Shown piece by piece: positions 47,221 through 55,437 of a stretch of 64,000 nucleotides of DNA (position 1 is the first letter of the stretch; each line of letters opens with the position of its first letter). The translations under genes and the position numbers were made by a program. Under the pieces are notes generated by a model that was given only the letters and a program-made list of their open reading frames with translations, was not told the DNA's origin and made no database searches. Source of the DNA: Burkholderia contaminans (GTDB lineage Bacteria; Pseudomonadota; Gammaproteobacteria; Burkholderiales; Burkholderiaceae); the NCBI RefSeq assembly GCF_029633825.1, contig NZ_CP090640.1, forward strand, positions 2,480,001 through 2,544,000, read 5' to 3'.

Positions 47221-48096
47221 CTACGCCGACTGCCGCGCCGCCGCCTCGATCAGTTGCGCGAGCATTTGCGCCGGCTCCGACATCGTGCGCCGCGCGCGAT
47301 GCACGAGCCCGATGTCGCGGTGGAACGTGTGATGCCCGAGGTCGATCGCGCGCACGCCGGCCGGCCAGCGGCGATACACGGCGGTCTGCGGGACGATCGC
47401 GATGCCGACGCCGTTTTCGATCAGCTTGACGATCGCGTCGAGCTCGTCGAGTTCGCAGGTGTCGCGCACCGCGATATGCATCTTCCTCAGAAAGCGGTCG
47501 ACCTGGCGGCCGCCGAACGACGCGCGGTCGTAGCGCACGAACGGCTCGCGCGCGAGCAGCCCGGCCCAGTCCTTGCCCTTCACGCTGCGCGGCACGATCA
47601 GCCGGAACGGTTCCTGCACGAGGGTCGTCCAGTGCAGGTCGCTCTGCAGCGAGAACGGCGGCCGGATGATCGCGGCCATGTCGATCTCGCCCGCATCGAC
47701 CCGGTTGACCAGTTCGATCGACAGCCCCGGTATCACGCGCGTGCGGCACGCGGGATGCCGGCGATGGAAATCGGCGAGCGCGGCCGGCAGCAGCGCGCTC
47801 TGTACCGATGCGATCGCGCCGATCGTCACGCGCACGGCGGCCGGCGAGCCGGGCGACGTCGAGCTCAGGTTCTCGTACAGGCCGATCAGCGCCTGCGCCT
47901 GGTCGAGCACGTGATGCCCCATCTCGTTGAGCCGCGCCGACCGGCCTTGCCGGTCGAACAGCGCGAAGCCGAGCTCGGCTTCGAGGCGCTGCATCTGCGC
48001 GCTGACGGCCGCCTGCGTGAGCCCGATACGATTGCCGGCCGCGGCGAACGTGCCTTCCCGGGCGACGGCGACGAGGGTTTTCAGTTCGCGGATCAT
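47221..48096 (-). CDS. LysR-family regulator
   Basis: A 291-residue LTTR with HTH (IRELKTLVAVAREGTFAAAG, LTQAAVSAQMQRLEAELG) and an effector domain. It is divergent from the VOC-protein gene across 112 bp that include an AT-rich run (48120-48145), a likely promoter/operator zone. It converges on the ThuA-like gene with only 15 bp between stops. Confidence 0.9.
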   Translation of the reverse strand: MIRELKTLVAVAREGTFAAAGNRIGLTQAAVSAQMQRLEAELGFALFDRQGRSARLNEMGHHVLDQAQALIGLYENLSSTSPGSPAAVRVTIGAIASVQSALLPAALADFHRRHPACRTRVIPGLSIELVNRVDAGEIDMAAIIRPPFSLQSDLHWTTLVQEPFRLIVPRSVKGKDWAGLLAREPFVRYDRASFGGRQVDRFLRKMHIAVRDTCELDELDAIVKLIENGVGIAIVPQTAVYRRWPAGVRAIDLGHHTFHRDIGLVHRARRTMSEPAQMLAQLIEAAARQSA

Positions 48097-48208
48097 TCAT
48101 CGATTTCGTTTGTGAATGACGCAACTATATATTGATTTAATTTCTGCTCGACCTTGACTACCATGGTGCCGTCCTCGCGCCACGCGAGCGTTCCATCACG
48201 AGGCCATC

Positions 48209-48634
48209 ATGAGTCTTTCCCCGTTTCACCTGGCGATTCCCGTCTACGACCTGCCGGCCGCGCGCGATTTCTACGGCCGTGTGTTCGGGCTGGCAGAAGG
48301 GCGCTCGAGCGCGCAGTGGGTCGACTTCGACTTCTACGGGCATCAGCTCGTGATTCACGAACATCCTAAGACCGCGTCGCAGGAAGGCGCGCATACGAAC
48401 GCGGTGGACGGTCACGACGTGCCGGTGCCGCATTTCGGGGTCGTGCTCGACTGGCCGAGCTGGGAAGCGCTGGCCGAACGGCTGAAGTCGTTCGGCGTGA
48501 CCTTCGTGATCGAGCCGTATGTGCGGTTCCAGGGGCAGGTCGGCGAACAGGCGACGATGTTCCTGTTCGACCCGTGCGGCAATGCGCTCGAGTTCAAGGC
48601 GTTTCGCGATATCGGCCAGTTGTTCGCGAAGTGA
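48209..48634 (+). CDS. VOC-family protein (glyoxalase/bleomycin-resistance/dioxygenase fold)
   Basis: A 141-residue protein with paired beta-alpha-beta-beta-beta units: [20 protein letters not shown] (metal His6) and the C-terminal [15 protein letters not shown] (metal Glu). VOC enzymes bind a divalent metal and act on glyoxal adducts, antibiotics or aromatics; this one has no closer assignment. It is probably controlled by the divergent LysR gene. Confidence 0.85.
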   Translation: MSLSPFHLAIPVYDLPAARDFYGRVFGLAEGRSSAQWVDFDFYGHQLVIHEHPKTASQEGAHTNAVDGHDVPVPHFGVVLDWPSWEALAERLKSFGVTFVIEPYVRFQGQVGEQATMFLFDPCGNALEFKAFRDIGQLFAK

Positions 48635-48766
48635 CCGGCGGCGCCGTCTGCGCCGATCGACATTGGGTGCGAGAATGCGGCCTTCGGCCCGGTTGCGCGG
48701 CTACGCGCCGGCCGGCACCGCGCCGCACGACATCCGTTCGTGCGAGCCGTTCTCCAAGGAACCCGT

Positions 48767-49351
48767 ATGGACAGTCACATCGCTCCGGTGGAGCTGAAGA
48801 AGGCCTACCGTCTCCTCAACCACGGCCCGACCGTGCTCGTGTCGGCCCGCCATGACGGCGTCGACAACGTGATGGCCGCCGCCTGGGCGTGCGCGCTGGA
48901 CTTCCTGCCGCCGAAGCTGACGGTCGTGCTCGACAAGACCGCGAAGACGCGCGAGCTCGTCGAGCGCAGCGGCACGTTCGTGATCCAGGTGCCGACGGCC
49001 GCGCAGTTGCAGCTCACGCATGCGGTCGGCAGCCGCAGTCTCGCGGAGCGCCCCGACAAGCTGCGCGAAGCGGGTGTCACGCTGTTCGACGTCGAAGGCC
49101 ACGACCTGCCGTTCGTCGCCGGCTGTTCGGGCTGGCTGGCGTGCAGGCTGATTCCGGAGCCGCACAACCAGCAGGCGTATGACCTGTTCATCGGCGAGGT
49201 GGTCGCGGCGTGGTCCGACACGCGTGTGTTCCGCGACGGACACTGGTATTTCGAATCGGCCGATCCGGCGCTGCGCAGCCTGCACTACATCGCGGGCGGC
49301 AATTTCTATGCGATCGGCGAATCGCTGCACGTCGATCCGGACACGAAGTAA
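48767..49351 (+). CDS. Flavin-reductase-like (FMN-binding split barrel) protein
   Basis: The 194-residue protein has the flavin-reductase-like pattern: LLNHGPTVLVSARHDGVDNV, AWACALDFLPPKLTVVLDKT, TRELVERSGTFVIQVPTAAQ and the closing HYIAGGNFYAIGE. Members reduce FMN for two-component oxygenases or act as flavoproteins. AAGGAA precedes ATG 48767. No oxygenase partner is adjacent. Confidence 0.85.
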   Translation: MDSHIAPVELKKAYRLLNHGPTVLVSARHDGVDNVMAAAWACALDFLPPKLTVVLDKTAKTRELVERSGTFVIQVPTAAQLQLTHAVGSRSLAERPDKLREAGVTLFDVEGHDLPFVAGCSGWLACRLIPEPHNQQAYDLFIGEVVAAWSDTRVFRDGHWYFESADPALRSLHYIAGGNFYAIGESLHVDPDTK

Positions 49352-49393
49352 GCGTCGGGCGGCCGCCCGGTTCCGCCGATCCGGGCGCGCAGT

Positions 49394-50290
49394 TCACGCG
49401 CGCTTGTTCAGTTCCGTCAGCATCGCTTCGGCGAATGCCTGCGCGACGCGCGGCAGCGTACGGCCGCGTTTCGTGATGAGTGCGATCGGCCGCACGAACG
49501 CCGGGTCGTCGATCGGCTTCGCGACCAGTTCGGGCTCGGCGCGCACCTCGCGCGCGGTTGCCGGCAGGATCGTCACGCCGAGCCCGCCGCGCACCATCGC
49601 GACGGCCGTCATCATGTAGGTCGGCTCGCATGCGATGTCGGGCGTGCAGCCGGCCGCGTCCAGCGCGGCATCGACGACGCTTCGCACGCTCGTGCCCCGT
49701 GCGGTGAGCACGAGCGGCACGGCTGCGACGTCCGCAGTGGTCAAGCGGCGCTTGCGCGCGAGCGGATGATCCTTCGGGCACACGGCGACGAGCCGGTCGG
49801 CGCCCGCATACAGCACCTCCAGCGACGCATCGAAGGTGTCGCCACCGGTCAAGCCGAGATCGGCTTCCTCGTTGCGCACGAGCGCGGTGACGAGGCTCGC
49901 GACGCCGTCGCGGATCTCGAAGCCCGCGCGCGGCACCTCGCGCCGAAACGACTGGATCAGCTCGGGCAGCACGCTGGACGCGAAGGTCGGCAGGCACGCG
50001 AGCCGCACCGTGCCGCTCGCGCCGTCGCCGAGCGCACGCGCATCGCGCAGCACGCGCTCCATGTCGTCGAGCGAGCGCTGGAGCAGCGGCAGCAGCTCGC
50101 GCCCGGTCTGCGTGAGCGCGACGCTGCGGCTGTTGCGGTCAAAGAGGCGCGCGCCGACGATCTCCTCGAGCCGGCGAATCTGCACGGTCAGCGCCGGCTG
50201 CGACAGGTGCAGGCGTGCGGCCGCGCGCGTGAAGTTGCCGGCCTGCGCGACGGTGACGAACGCGCGAATGTCGCGGAGATTCAGATCCAT
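49394..50290 (-). CDS. LysR-family regulator of the CitMHS/AtuA module
   Basis: A 298-residue LTTR (DIRAFVTVAQAGNFTRAAAR, LSQPALTVQIRRLEEIVG) with effector domain. It is divergent from the CitMHS transporter gene across 97 bp, the usual arrangement for a LysR regulator and its target; the effector is probably the transported acid or a derivative. Confidence 0.9.
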   Translation of the reverse strand: MDLNLRDIRAFVTVAQAGNFTRAAARLHLSQPALTVQIRRLEEIVGARLFDRNSRSVALTQTGRELLPLLQRSLDDMERVLRDARALGDGASGTVRLACLPTFASSVLPELIQSFRREVPRAGFEIRDGVASLVTALVRNEEADLGLTGGDTFDASLEVLYAGADRLVAVCPKDHPLARKRRLTTADVAAVPLVLTARGTSVRSVVDAALDAAGCTPDIACEPTYMMTAVAMVRGGLGVTILPATAREVRAEPELVAKPIDDPAFVRPIALITKRGRTLPRVAQAFAEAMLTELNKRA

Positions 50291-50387
50291 AACGGTTCGT
50301 GATTGCTGCGATCAAATCATTTCAATTGTGCTATCGCTGCGCCGACCTTACGCTCGTCTCCAACAAAAGACAAGGTAGGAGACACGG

Positions 50388-51686
50388 ATGCTGCCGTTAC
50401 TCGGGCTTGGCACGATCGTCGTGCTGCTGGCCGCGATTCTGTCGAAGCGGATGTCGCCGCTCGTCGCGCTGATCATCGTGCCGATCGCCGCGTCGCTGAT
50501 CGGCGGTTTCGGGCTGCACACCAGCAAGTTCGTCATCGACGGGCTGAAGGGGCTCGCACCCGTCGTCGGGATGTTCGTGTTCGCGATCCTCTATTTCGGG
50601 ACGATCACCGACGCCGGCACGCTCGACCCGATCATCGACCGCATCCTGCGCGCGGTCGGCACGCGGCCGACGCGCATCGTGATGGGCACGACGCTGCTCG
50701 CGCTGCTGATCCACCTCGACGGTTCGGGCGCCGTCTGCTTCCTCGTGACGATTCCGGCCGTGTTGCCGCTGTACGACCGGCTGAAGATGGACCGGCGCGT
50801 GCTGGCCGCCGCGGTGTCGATGGCCGCGGGCATCAACTTCCTGCCGTGGACGGGGCCGATGATCCGCGCGTCGGCGTCGCTGCACCTGCCGGTGTCCGCG
50901 CTGTTCAATCCGCTGATTCCGGTGCAGGCGATCGGGCTCGTGTTCGTGTTCGGCGTCGCGTACTGGCTCGGGCGGCGCGAGGAGAAGCGGCTCGGCCTGT
51001 CGCGCGACGATGCGTCGATCCCGCTGCCCAAGCGCGAGCTGACGCCCGACGAGCAGGCGCTGCGCCGGCCGCACCTGTTCTGGTTCAACCTCGTGCTGAC
51101 GCTCGTCGTGCTCGGCACGATGGTCGTGATGGGCGAGAAGATCCCGCCCGCGATCATGTTCATGGTCGGGCTGTGCATCGCGCTGATGGTGAACTACCCG
51201 GACGTCGACATGCAGAGGAAGCGCATCGACGCGCACGCGCGCGCCGCGCTGATGATGGCCGGCATCCTGCTCGCGGCCGGCGTATTCACCGGGATCATGC
51301 AGGGCAGCGGGATGCTGAAGGCGATGGCGCAGGCGGCGGTCGGCTTCGTGCCGCCGTCGATGGCAGGCCACATTCCGGTGGCGCTCGGCGTCGCGTCGAT
51401 GCCGCTCAGCATGCTGTTCGATCCCGATTCGTTCTACTTCGGCGTGCTGCCCGTGATCGCGGAAGTGGCCGGCCAGCTCGGCGTGCCGGCCGTGCAGGTC
51501 GGGCAGGCCGCGTTGCTCGGGCAGATGACCACGGGGTTCCCGGTCAGCCCACTGACACCCGCGACGTTCCTCGTCGTCGGCCTGTGCGGCATCGAGCTGG
51601 CCGAGCACCAGAAGTTCACGTTCCCGCTGCTGTTCGGCGCCTCGATCGTGATGACGATCGCGTGCGTCGTGCTGGGCGTCTTTTGA
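50388..51686 (+). CDS. CitMHS-family organic-acid transporter
   Basis: A 432-residue polytopic permease related to the citrate-metal/H+ symporter CitM: LLGLGTIVVLLAAILSKRMS, GTITDAGTLDPIIDRILRAVG, LDGSGAVCFLVTIPAVLPLY and FDPDSFYFGVLPVIAEVAG are family segments. Substrates in this family include citrate and other metal-complexed tricarboxylates. GTAGGAGAC precedes ATG 50388. The AtuA-like gene starts 40 bp later. Confidence 0.9.
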   Translation: MLPLLGLGTIVVLLAAILSKRMSPLVALIIVPIAASLIGGFGLHTSKFVIDGLKGLAPVVGMFVFAILYFGTITDAGTLDPIIDRILRAVGTRPTRIVMGTTLLALLIHLDGSGAVCFLVTIPAVLPLYDRLKMDRRVLAAAVSMAAGINFLPWTGPMIRASASLHLPVSALFNPLIPVQAIGLVFVFGVAYWLGRREEKRLGLSRDDASIPLPKRELTPDEQALRRPHLFWFNLVLTLVVLGTMVVMGEKIPPAIMFMVGLCIALMVNYPDVDMQRKRIDAHARAALMMAGILLAAGVFTGIMQGSGMLKAMAQAAVGFVPPSMAGHIPVALGVASMPLSMLFDPDSFYFGVLPVIAEVAGQLGVPAVQVGQAALLGQMTTGFPVSPLTPATFLVVGLCGIELAEHQKFTFPLLFGASIVMTIACVVLGVF

Positions 51687-51726
51687 TCTTTCCCGGCGGT
51701 GACATCCGCCGGACGACGGTACGGAC

Positions 51727-53085
51727 ATGACAGCAAAGCAACCTGAACGGCGCGTGCGCATCGGCGCGGGCGCCGGCTACTCGGGCGACCGGATCGAGCC
51801 CGCGGTCGAACTGGCCGAACACGGGCAGCTCGACTATCTCGTCTTCGAATGCCTGGCCGAGCGCACGATCGCGATCGCGCAGCAGGCGCGGCGCAAGGAT
51901 CCCGCGCTCGGCTACGACCCGCTGCTCGATGCGCGGATGCACGCGGTGCTGCCGGTCGCGGCACCCAAGGGCGTGCGCATCGTGTCGAACATGGGCGCGG
52001 CGAATCCGCGTGCGGCTGCGCGGCGCACCGCACGGATCGCGCAATCGCTCGGCTTCGCGAAGCTGAAGGTCGCGGCGGTCGAAGGCGACGACGTGCTCGA
52101 CGTGGTGCTGCGCGGCGCATTCCGCTTCGAGGAATCGGGCGACGACGTCGCCGCGTATCGCGACCGCATCGTGTCCGCGAACGCGTACCTCGGCGCCGCG
52201 CCGATCGTCGATGCGCTCGCGGCCGGCGCGGACGTCGTGCTGACCGGGCGCGTCGCCGATCCGTCGCTGTTCGCCGCGCCGCTGATCCACGCGTTCGGCT
52301 GGCGGATGGACGACTGGGACACGCTTGGCGCCGCGACGGTCGTCGGCCACCTGCTCGAGTGCGCGGGGCAGGTGACGGGCGGCTATTTCGCCGATCCCGG
52401 CTACAAGGACGTGCCGAACCTCGCGCGGCTCGGGTTTCCGATCGGCGAAGTCGCGGCCGACGGCTCGGTCGTGATCACCAAGGTGCCGCACGCGGGCGGC
52501 CGCGTGAGCGCGGCGACCTGCAAGGAACAGCTGCTCTACGAGATTCACGACCCGGCGCGGTATCTGCAGCCCGATGTCGTCGCGGATTTCACGCAGGTCA
52601 ACGTGGCCGAGGAGGCGATCGATCGCGTGCGCGTGACGGGCGGGCGCGGCACCGCGCGGCCCGACACGCTGAAGGTATCGGTGGCTTACGTCGACGGCTG
52701 GATCGGCGAAGGGCAGATTTCGTACGGCGGCCCGGGCGCGCTCGAACGTGCGCGTCTTGCGCGCGAGATCGTTCGCGAGCGGCTGGCAATGACCGGCGTC
52801 GCCGCGACCGAGTTGCGCTTCGACCTGATCGGTGTCGATTCGCTGTATGGCGATGCGACGCCGGCCGCGCGCGGGGAGCCGGCCGAGGTGCGCGTGCGGG
52901 TGGCCGGCCGTGCGGCGAGCGCCGCCGAAGCGGCGCGTATCGGCAACGAAGTCGAGACGCTCTATACGAACGGGCCGGCCGGCGGCGGCGGCGCGTTCAA
53001 GTCGACGCGCGAGGTCATCGCAGTGCAGTCGGTGCTGCTGCCGCGCGCGGCCGTGACGCCGTCGTTTTCATTCGTGGAGGCCTGA
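51727..53085 (+). CDS. AtuA-like acyclic terpene utilisation family protein (DUF1446)
   Basis: The 452-residue protein has the family opening RIGAGAGYSGDRIEPAVELA and the central TGRVADPSLFAAPLIHAFGW. In Pseudomonas atuA lies in the citronellol/geraniol cluster, but its reaction is unknown, and many paralogues occur with organic-acid transporters as here. The start codon of the next small gene abuts its stop (TGATG). A role in catabolism of the acid imported by CitMHS is inferred. Confidence 0.85.
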   Translation: MTAKQPERRVRIGAGAGYSGDRIEPAVELAEHGQLDYLVFECLAERTIAIAQQARRKDPALGYDPLLDARMHAVLPVAAPKGVRIVSNMGAANPRAAARRTARIAQSLGFAKLKVAAVEGDDVLDVVLRGAFRFEESGDDVAAYRDRIVSANAYLGAAPIVDALAAGADVVLTGRVADPSLFAAPLIHAFGWRMDDWDTLGAATVVGHLLECAGQVTGGYFADPGYKDVPNLARLGFPIGEVAADGSVVITKVPHAGGRVSAATCKEQLLYEIHDPARYLQPDVVADFTQVNVAEEAIDRVRVTGGRGTARPDTLKVSVAYVDGWIGEGQISYGGPGALERARLAREIVRERLAMTGVAATELRFDLIGVDSLYGDATPAARGEPAEVRVRVAGRAASAAEAARIGNEVETLYTNGPAGGGGAFKSTREVIAVQSVLLPRAAVTPSFSFVEA

Positions 53086-53396
53086 TGCAACTGCGTGAAC
53101 TCGCGCATGCGCGCACCGGCGACAAGGGCAATACGCTGAACGTGTCGGTCATCTGCCACGATCCGCGTCATTACGAGCATTTGCGCACGCATCTCGATGC
53201 CGACGCGGTGAAGGCGTGGCTCGCGGGCATCGTGCACGGCGACGTCGTGCGTTACGAATTGCCGGCGCTCGGCGCATTCAATTTCGTGTTGCGCGATGCG
53301 CTCGGCGGCGGTGTCACGCGCTCGCTCGCGCTCGACGCGCACGGCAAATCCGTCAGTTCGGCGCTGCTGGCGATTGAGGTGCCCGACCCGGCGTGA
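53085..53396 (+). CDS. AtuA-associated small domain protein
   Basis: A 103-residue product (QLRELAHARTGDKGNTLNVS, RYELPALGAFNFVLRDALGG) corresponding to the small ferredoxin-fold-like domain that follows DUF1446 in longer AtuA proteins; here it is a separate gene. The TGATG overlap implies coupled translation and probably a two-subunit enzyme. Confidence 0.78.
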   Translation: MQLRELAHARTGDKGNTLNVSVICHDPRHYEHLRTHLDADAVKAWLAGIVHGDVVRYELPALGAFNFVLRDALGGGVTRSLALDAHGKSVSSALLAIEVPDPA

Positions 53397-53426
53397 CGGA
53401 GGTCGCCGCCGCAGGCGGGCACGCGC

Positions 53427-54248
53427 TTACGGAATCAGCAGTTCGCGCAGGCCGTTGGCGTGCTCGATGCGTTCGCCGGCGACGTGCAGGCGCTGATCCC
53501 GGCGATAGTCGTAGACCGCGCGCGACGCGGCGAGCTGGTCGAAATCGAGCTCGACCGCATGACGCGATTCGGCATTGCCGGCCTCGAAGATTAGGTTGCC
53601 GAACGGATCGGCCGCGAGGCTGCCGCCCGCGAACACGACGTCGTGCGAGCTGCCGCCGACGCGGTTGGCGACCACCGCGAACACCTGGTTCTCCATTGCC
53701 CGCGCCGTGGCCGACGTGCGGTGGACTGGGCGGTAAGGCTCCATGTTGCCGTCGGTGATGAGGATCAGCTCCGCGCCGAGCGCGGCGAGCGCGCGGCCGG
53801 TTTCGGGAAATTCGTTGTCGTAGCAGATCAGCAGGCCGATCCGCACGCCGCGCCATTCGATCGTCGCGAAACGGTCGCCGGGCAGCACGACGCCGCGCTC
53901 GCTCACCCACAGATGCGTCTTGCGATAGCGCAGCGCGATGCCGTCCGGCGTGACGAATACGGTCGTGTTGTAGAAGCGGCCGCCGTCGTTCTCGATCAGC
54001 CCGACCACGACTGCCACATCGCGTGCGCGCGCGGCTGCAATGACCGCGCCGACGCTCGGGCCGTCGAGCGGCTCGGCGCATTCCGCAAGATTCGACGGAT
54101 CGAGGAAGCCGGTGAGCTGCGCTTCCGGAAACATCACGATGTCGGTGCCCGGTGCGCAGGTTGCGATCGCGTCGAGCGTGCGTTGCAGGTTGTAGTGCGT
54201 GTCGCCGTCGCGACCGGCGAGCTGGACGATGTCGAGCTTCAGTTTCAT
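53427..54248 (-). CDS. Nitrilase-superfamily carbon-nitrogen hydrolase
   Basis: A 273-residue amidase-type enzyme with the Glu-Lys-Cys triad: Glu42 (VMFPEAQLTGF), Lys110 (LRYRKTHLW) and Cys142 (GLLICYDNEFPE). It hydrolyses C-N bonds of amides or nitriles; the branch resembles (R)-amidase/NAD-synthetase-type amidohydrolases. It lies downstream of a LuxR-type gene in the same direction. Confidence 0.9.
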   Translation of the reverse strand: MKLKLDIVQLAGRDGDTHYNLQRTLDAIATCAPGTDIVMFPEAQLTGFLDPSNLAECAEPLDGPSVGAVIAAARARDVAVVVGLIENDGGRFYNTTVFVTPDGIALRYRKTHLWVSERGVVLPGDRFATIEWRGVRIGLLICYDNEFPETGRALAALGAELILITDGNMEPYRPVHRTSATARAMENQVFAVVANRVGGSSHDVVFAGGSLAADPFGNLIFEAGNAESRHAVELDFDQLAASRAVYDYRRDQRLHVAGERIEHANGLRELLIP

Positions 54249-54424
54249 GGCGATGTCGGTAGCAGGGGCCCGTCGCCGGTGGCGCCGGAAGGGTGGTAAG
54301 GAGGCCCCAGTATGCGCCGAAGCGGCGGATTTCCCATCCCGCCGGCGCGTTAACCCTTCAGGGGTATTGATCTGTGGCGCCGCCGGTGCCGGCGGGCATC
54401 GACATGCGCGTCGCGAAATGCGCG

Positions 54425-55222
54425 TCAGGTGCCGGTCTGCGCGTTCAGGAACAGCGAGAACAGCTCCGATTGCGAGTTGATGGCGAGCTTCCCGTAGATG
54501 TTGCGGCGATGGACCTTGACCGTTTCGGCCGATATCGCCAGCTTGATTGCGACTTCCTTGTTCGAGCGGCCGCTCAGGATCAGCCGGATCACGTCGAGTT
54601 CGCGCGCGGTGAGCGGCGTGCCGAGCCGCGCCATGGCGCGCTCGAAGCCGTCCTGCGCACGGGTGCCGGCTCGCGGCGGTACCGCGGCTTCGATGGACGC
54701 CGGCTCGAACGCGAGCCGCTGCCGCATCAGCCCGGCCACCCACGGCCGGATCAGGTCGAGCAGCGCCACCTGCTCGGGGCTGAAGCGCCGCTTGCTGCCG
54801 AGCGACAGGCACAGCGTGCGTGCATCGTCGAGCACGACGTTGAACTGCACCTCGTCCTCGACGACGTTGTGCGTGAAATAGAGCGTGTAGTACTCGGTAT
54901 CGCGGAAGCATTCGGGCGCGACGTCGGACAGCCGGAACAGGCCGCTCTTCGGCGCGTCGCGGTTCGCGATGTAGAACGGGTCGAGCTGGTACAGCCCCTG
55001 CACGTAGTCGCGGAACAGCGGGTCGGGGCCGCCGCCTTCGTACGGGCATTCGGCGAACACGTGCGGGCGGCCGTCGCCGAACGTGAGCGCGACCCAGCTG
55101 TCGACCGCGACGTATTCCTCGATCAGCCGGATCAGCGCCAGCCAGAAGCCCGGCTGGTCGAGCGACTCGATGAGCCGCCCGACCGAGCGGTGCCATGCGA
55201 CATCCTGCAACGTGAGGTTCAT
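54425..55222 (-). CDS. LuxR-family transcriptional regulator
   Basis: A 265-residue protein with a C-terminal LuxR HTH (LTARELDVIRLILSGRSNKE, AISAETVKVHRRNIYGKLAI). The N-terminal 190 residues have no autoinducer-domain signature (WHRSVGRLIESLDQPGFWLA, VFAECPYEGGG). It is not a receiver domain, so the input signal is unknown. It is the likely regulator of the nitrilase gene 176 bp downstream, or of the divergent TPR/PcfJ/DUF1266 operon. Confidence 0.88.
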   Translation of the reverse strand: MNLTLQDVAWHRSVGRLIESLDQPGFWLALIRLIEEYVAVDSWVALTFGDGRPHVFAECPYEGGGPDPLFRDYVQGLYQLDPFYIANRDAPKSGLFRLSDVAPECFRDTEYYTLYFTHNVVEDEVQFNVVLDDARTLCLSLGSKRRFSPEQVALLDLIRPWVAGLMRQRLAFEPASIEAAVPPRAGTRAQDGFERAMARLGTPLTARELDVIRLILSGRSNKEVAIKLAISAETVKVHRRNIYGKLAINSQSELFSLFLNAQTGT

Positions 55223-55437
55223 GCGTGTTCCGGGGCGGGCGGGACCGGTCGGGGCGCATCGTGCCGTCGCGCCGTACGCATCGACCGGATCCGGGAATGA
55301 AGTACGAGATCGTAACGCCGGACGACGCGGATGGCGAGGCCGCGCACCGCCCCCGTCTCCTGATAAGCTATCGCGATTCCGAGAGGGAGCAGACGTCGAC
55401 TCCCAGTGCCCATACCAATTCCAAGATCGATAACGAT

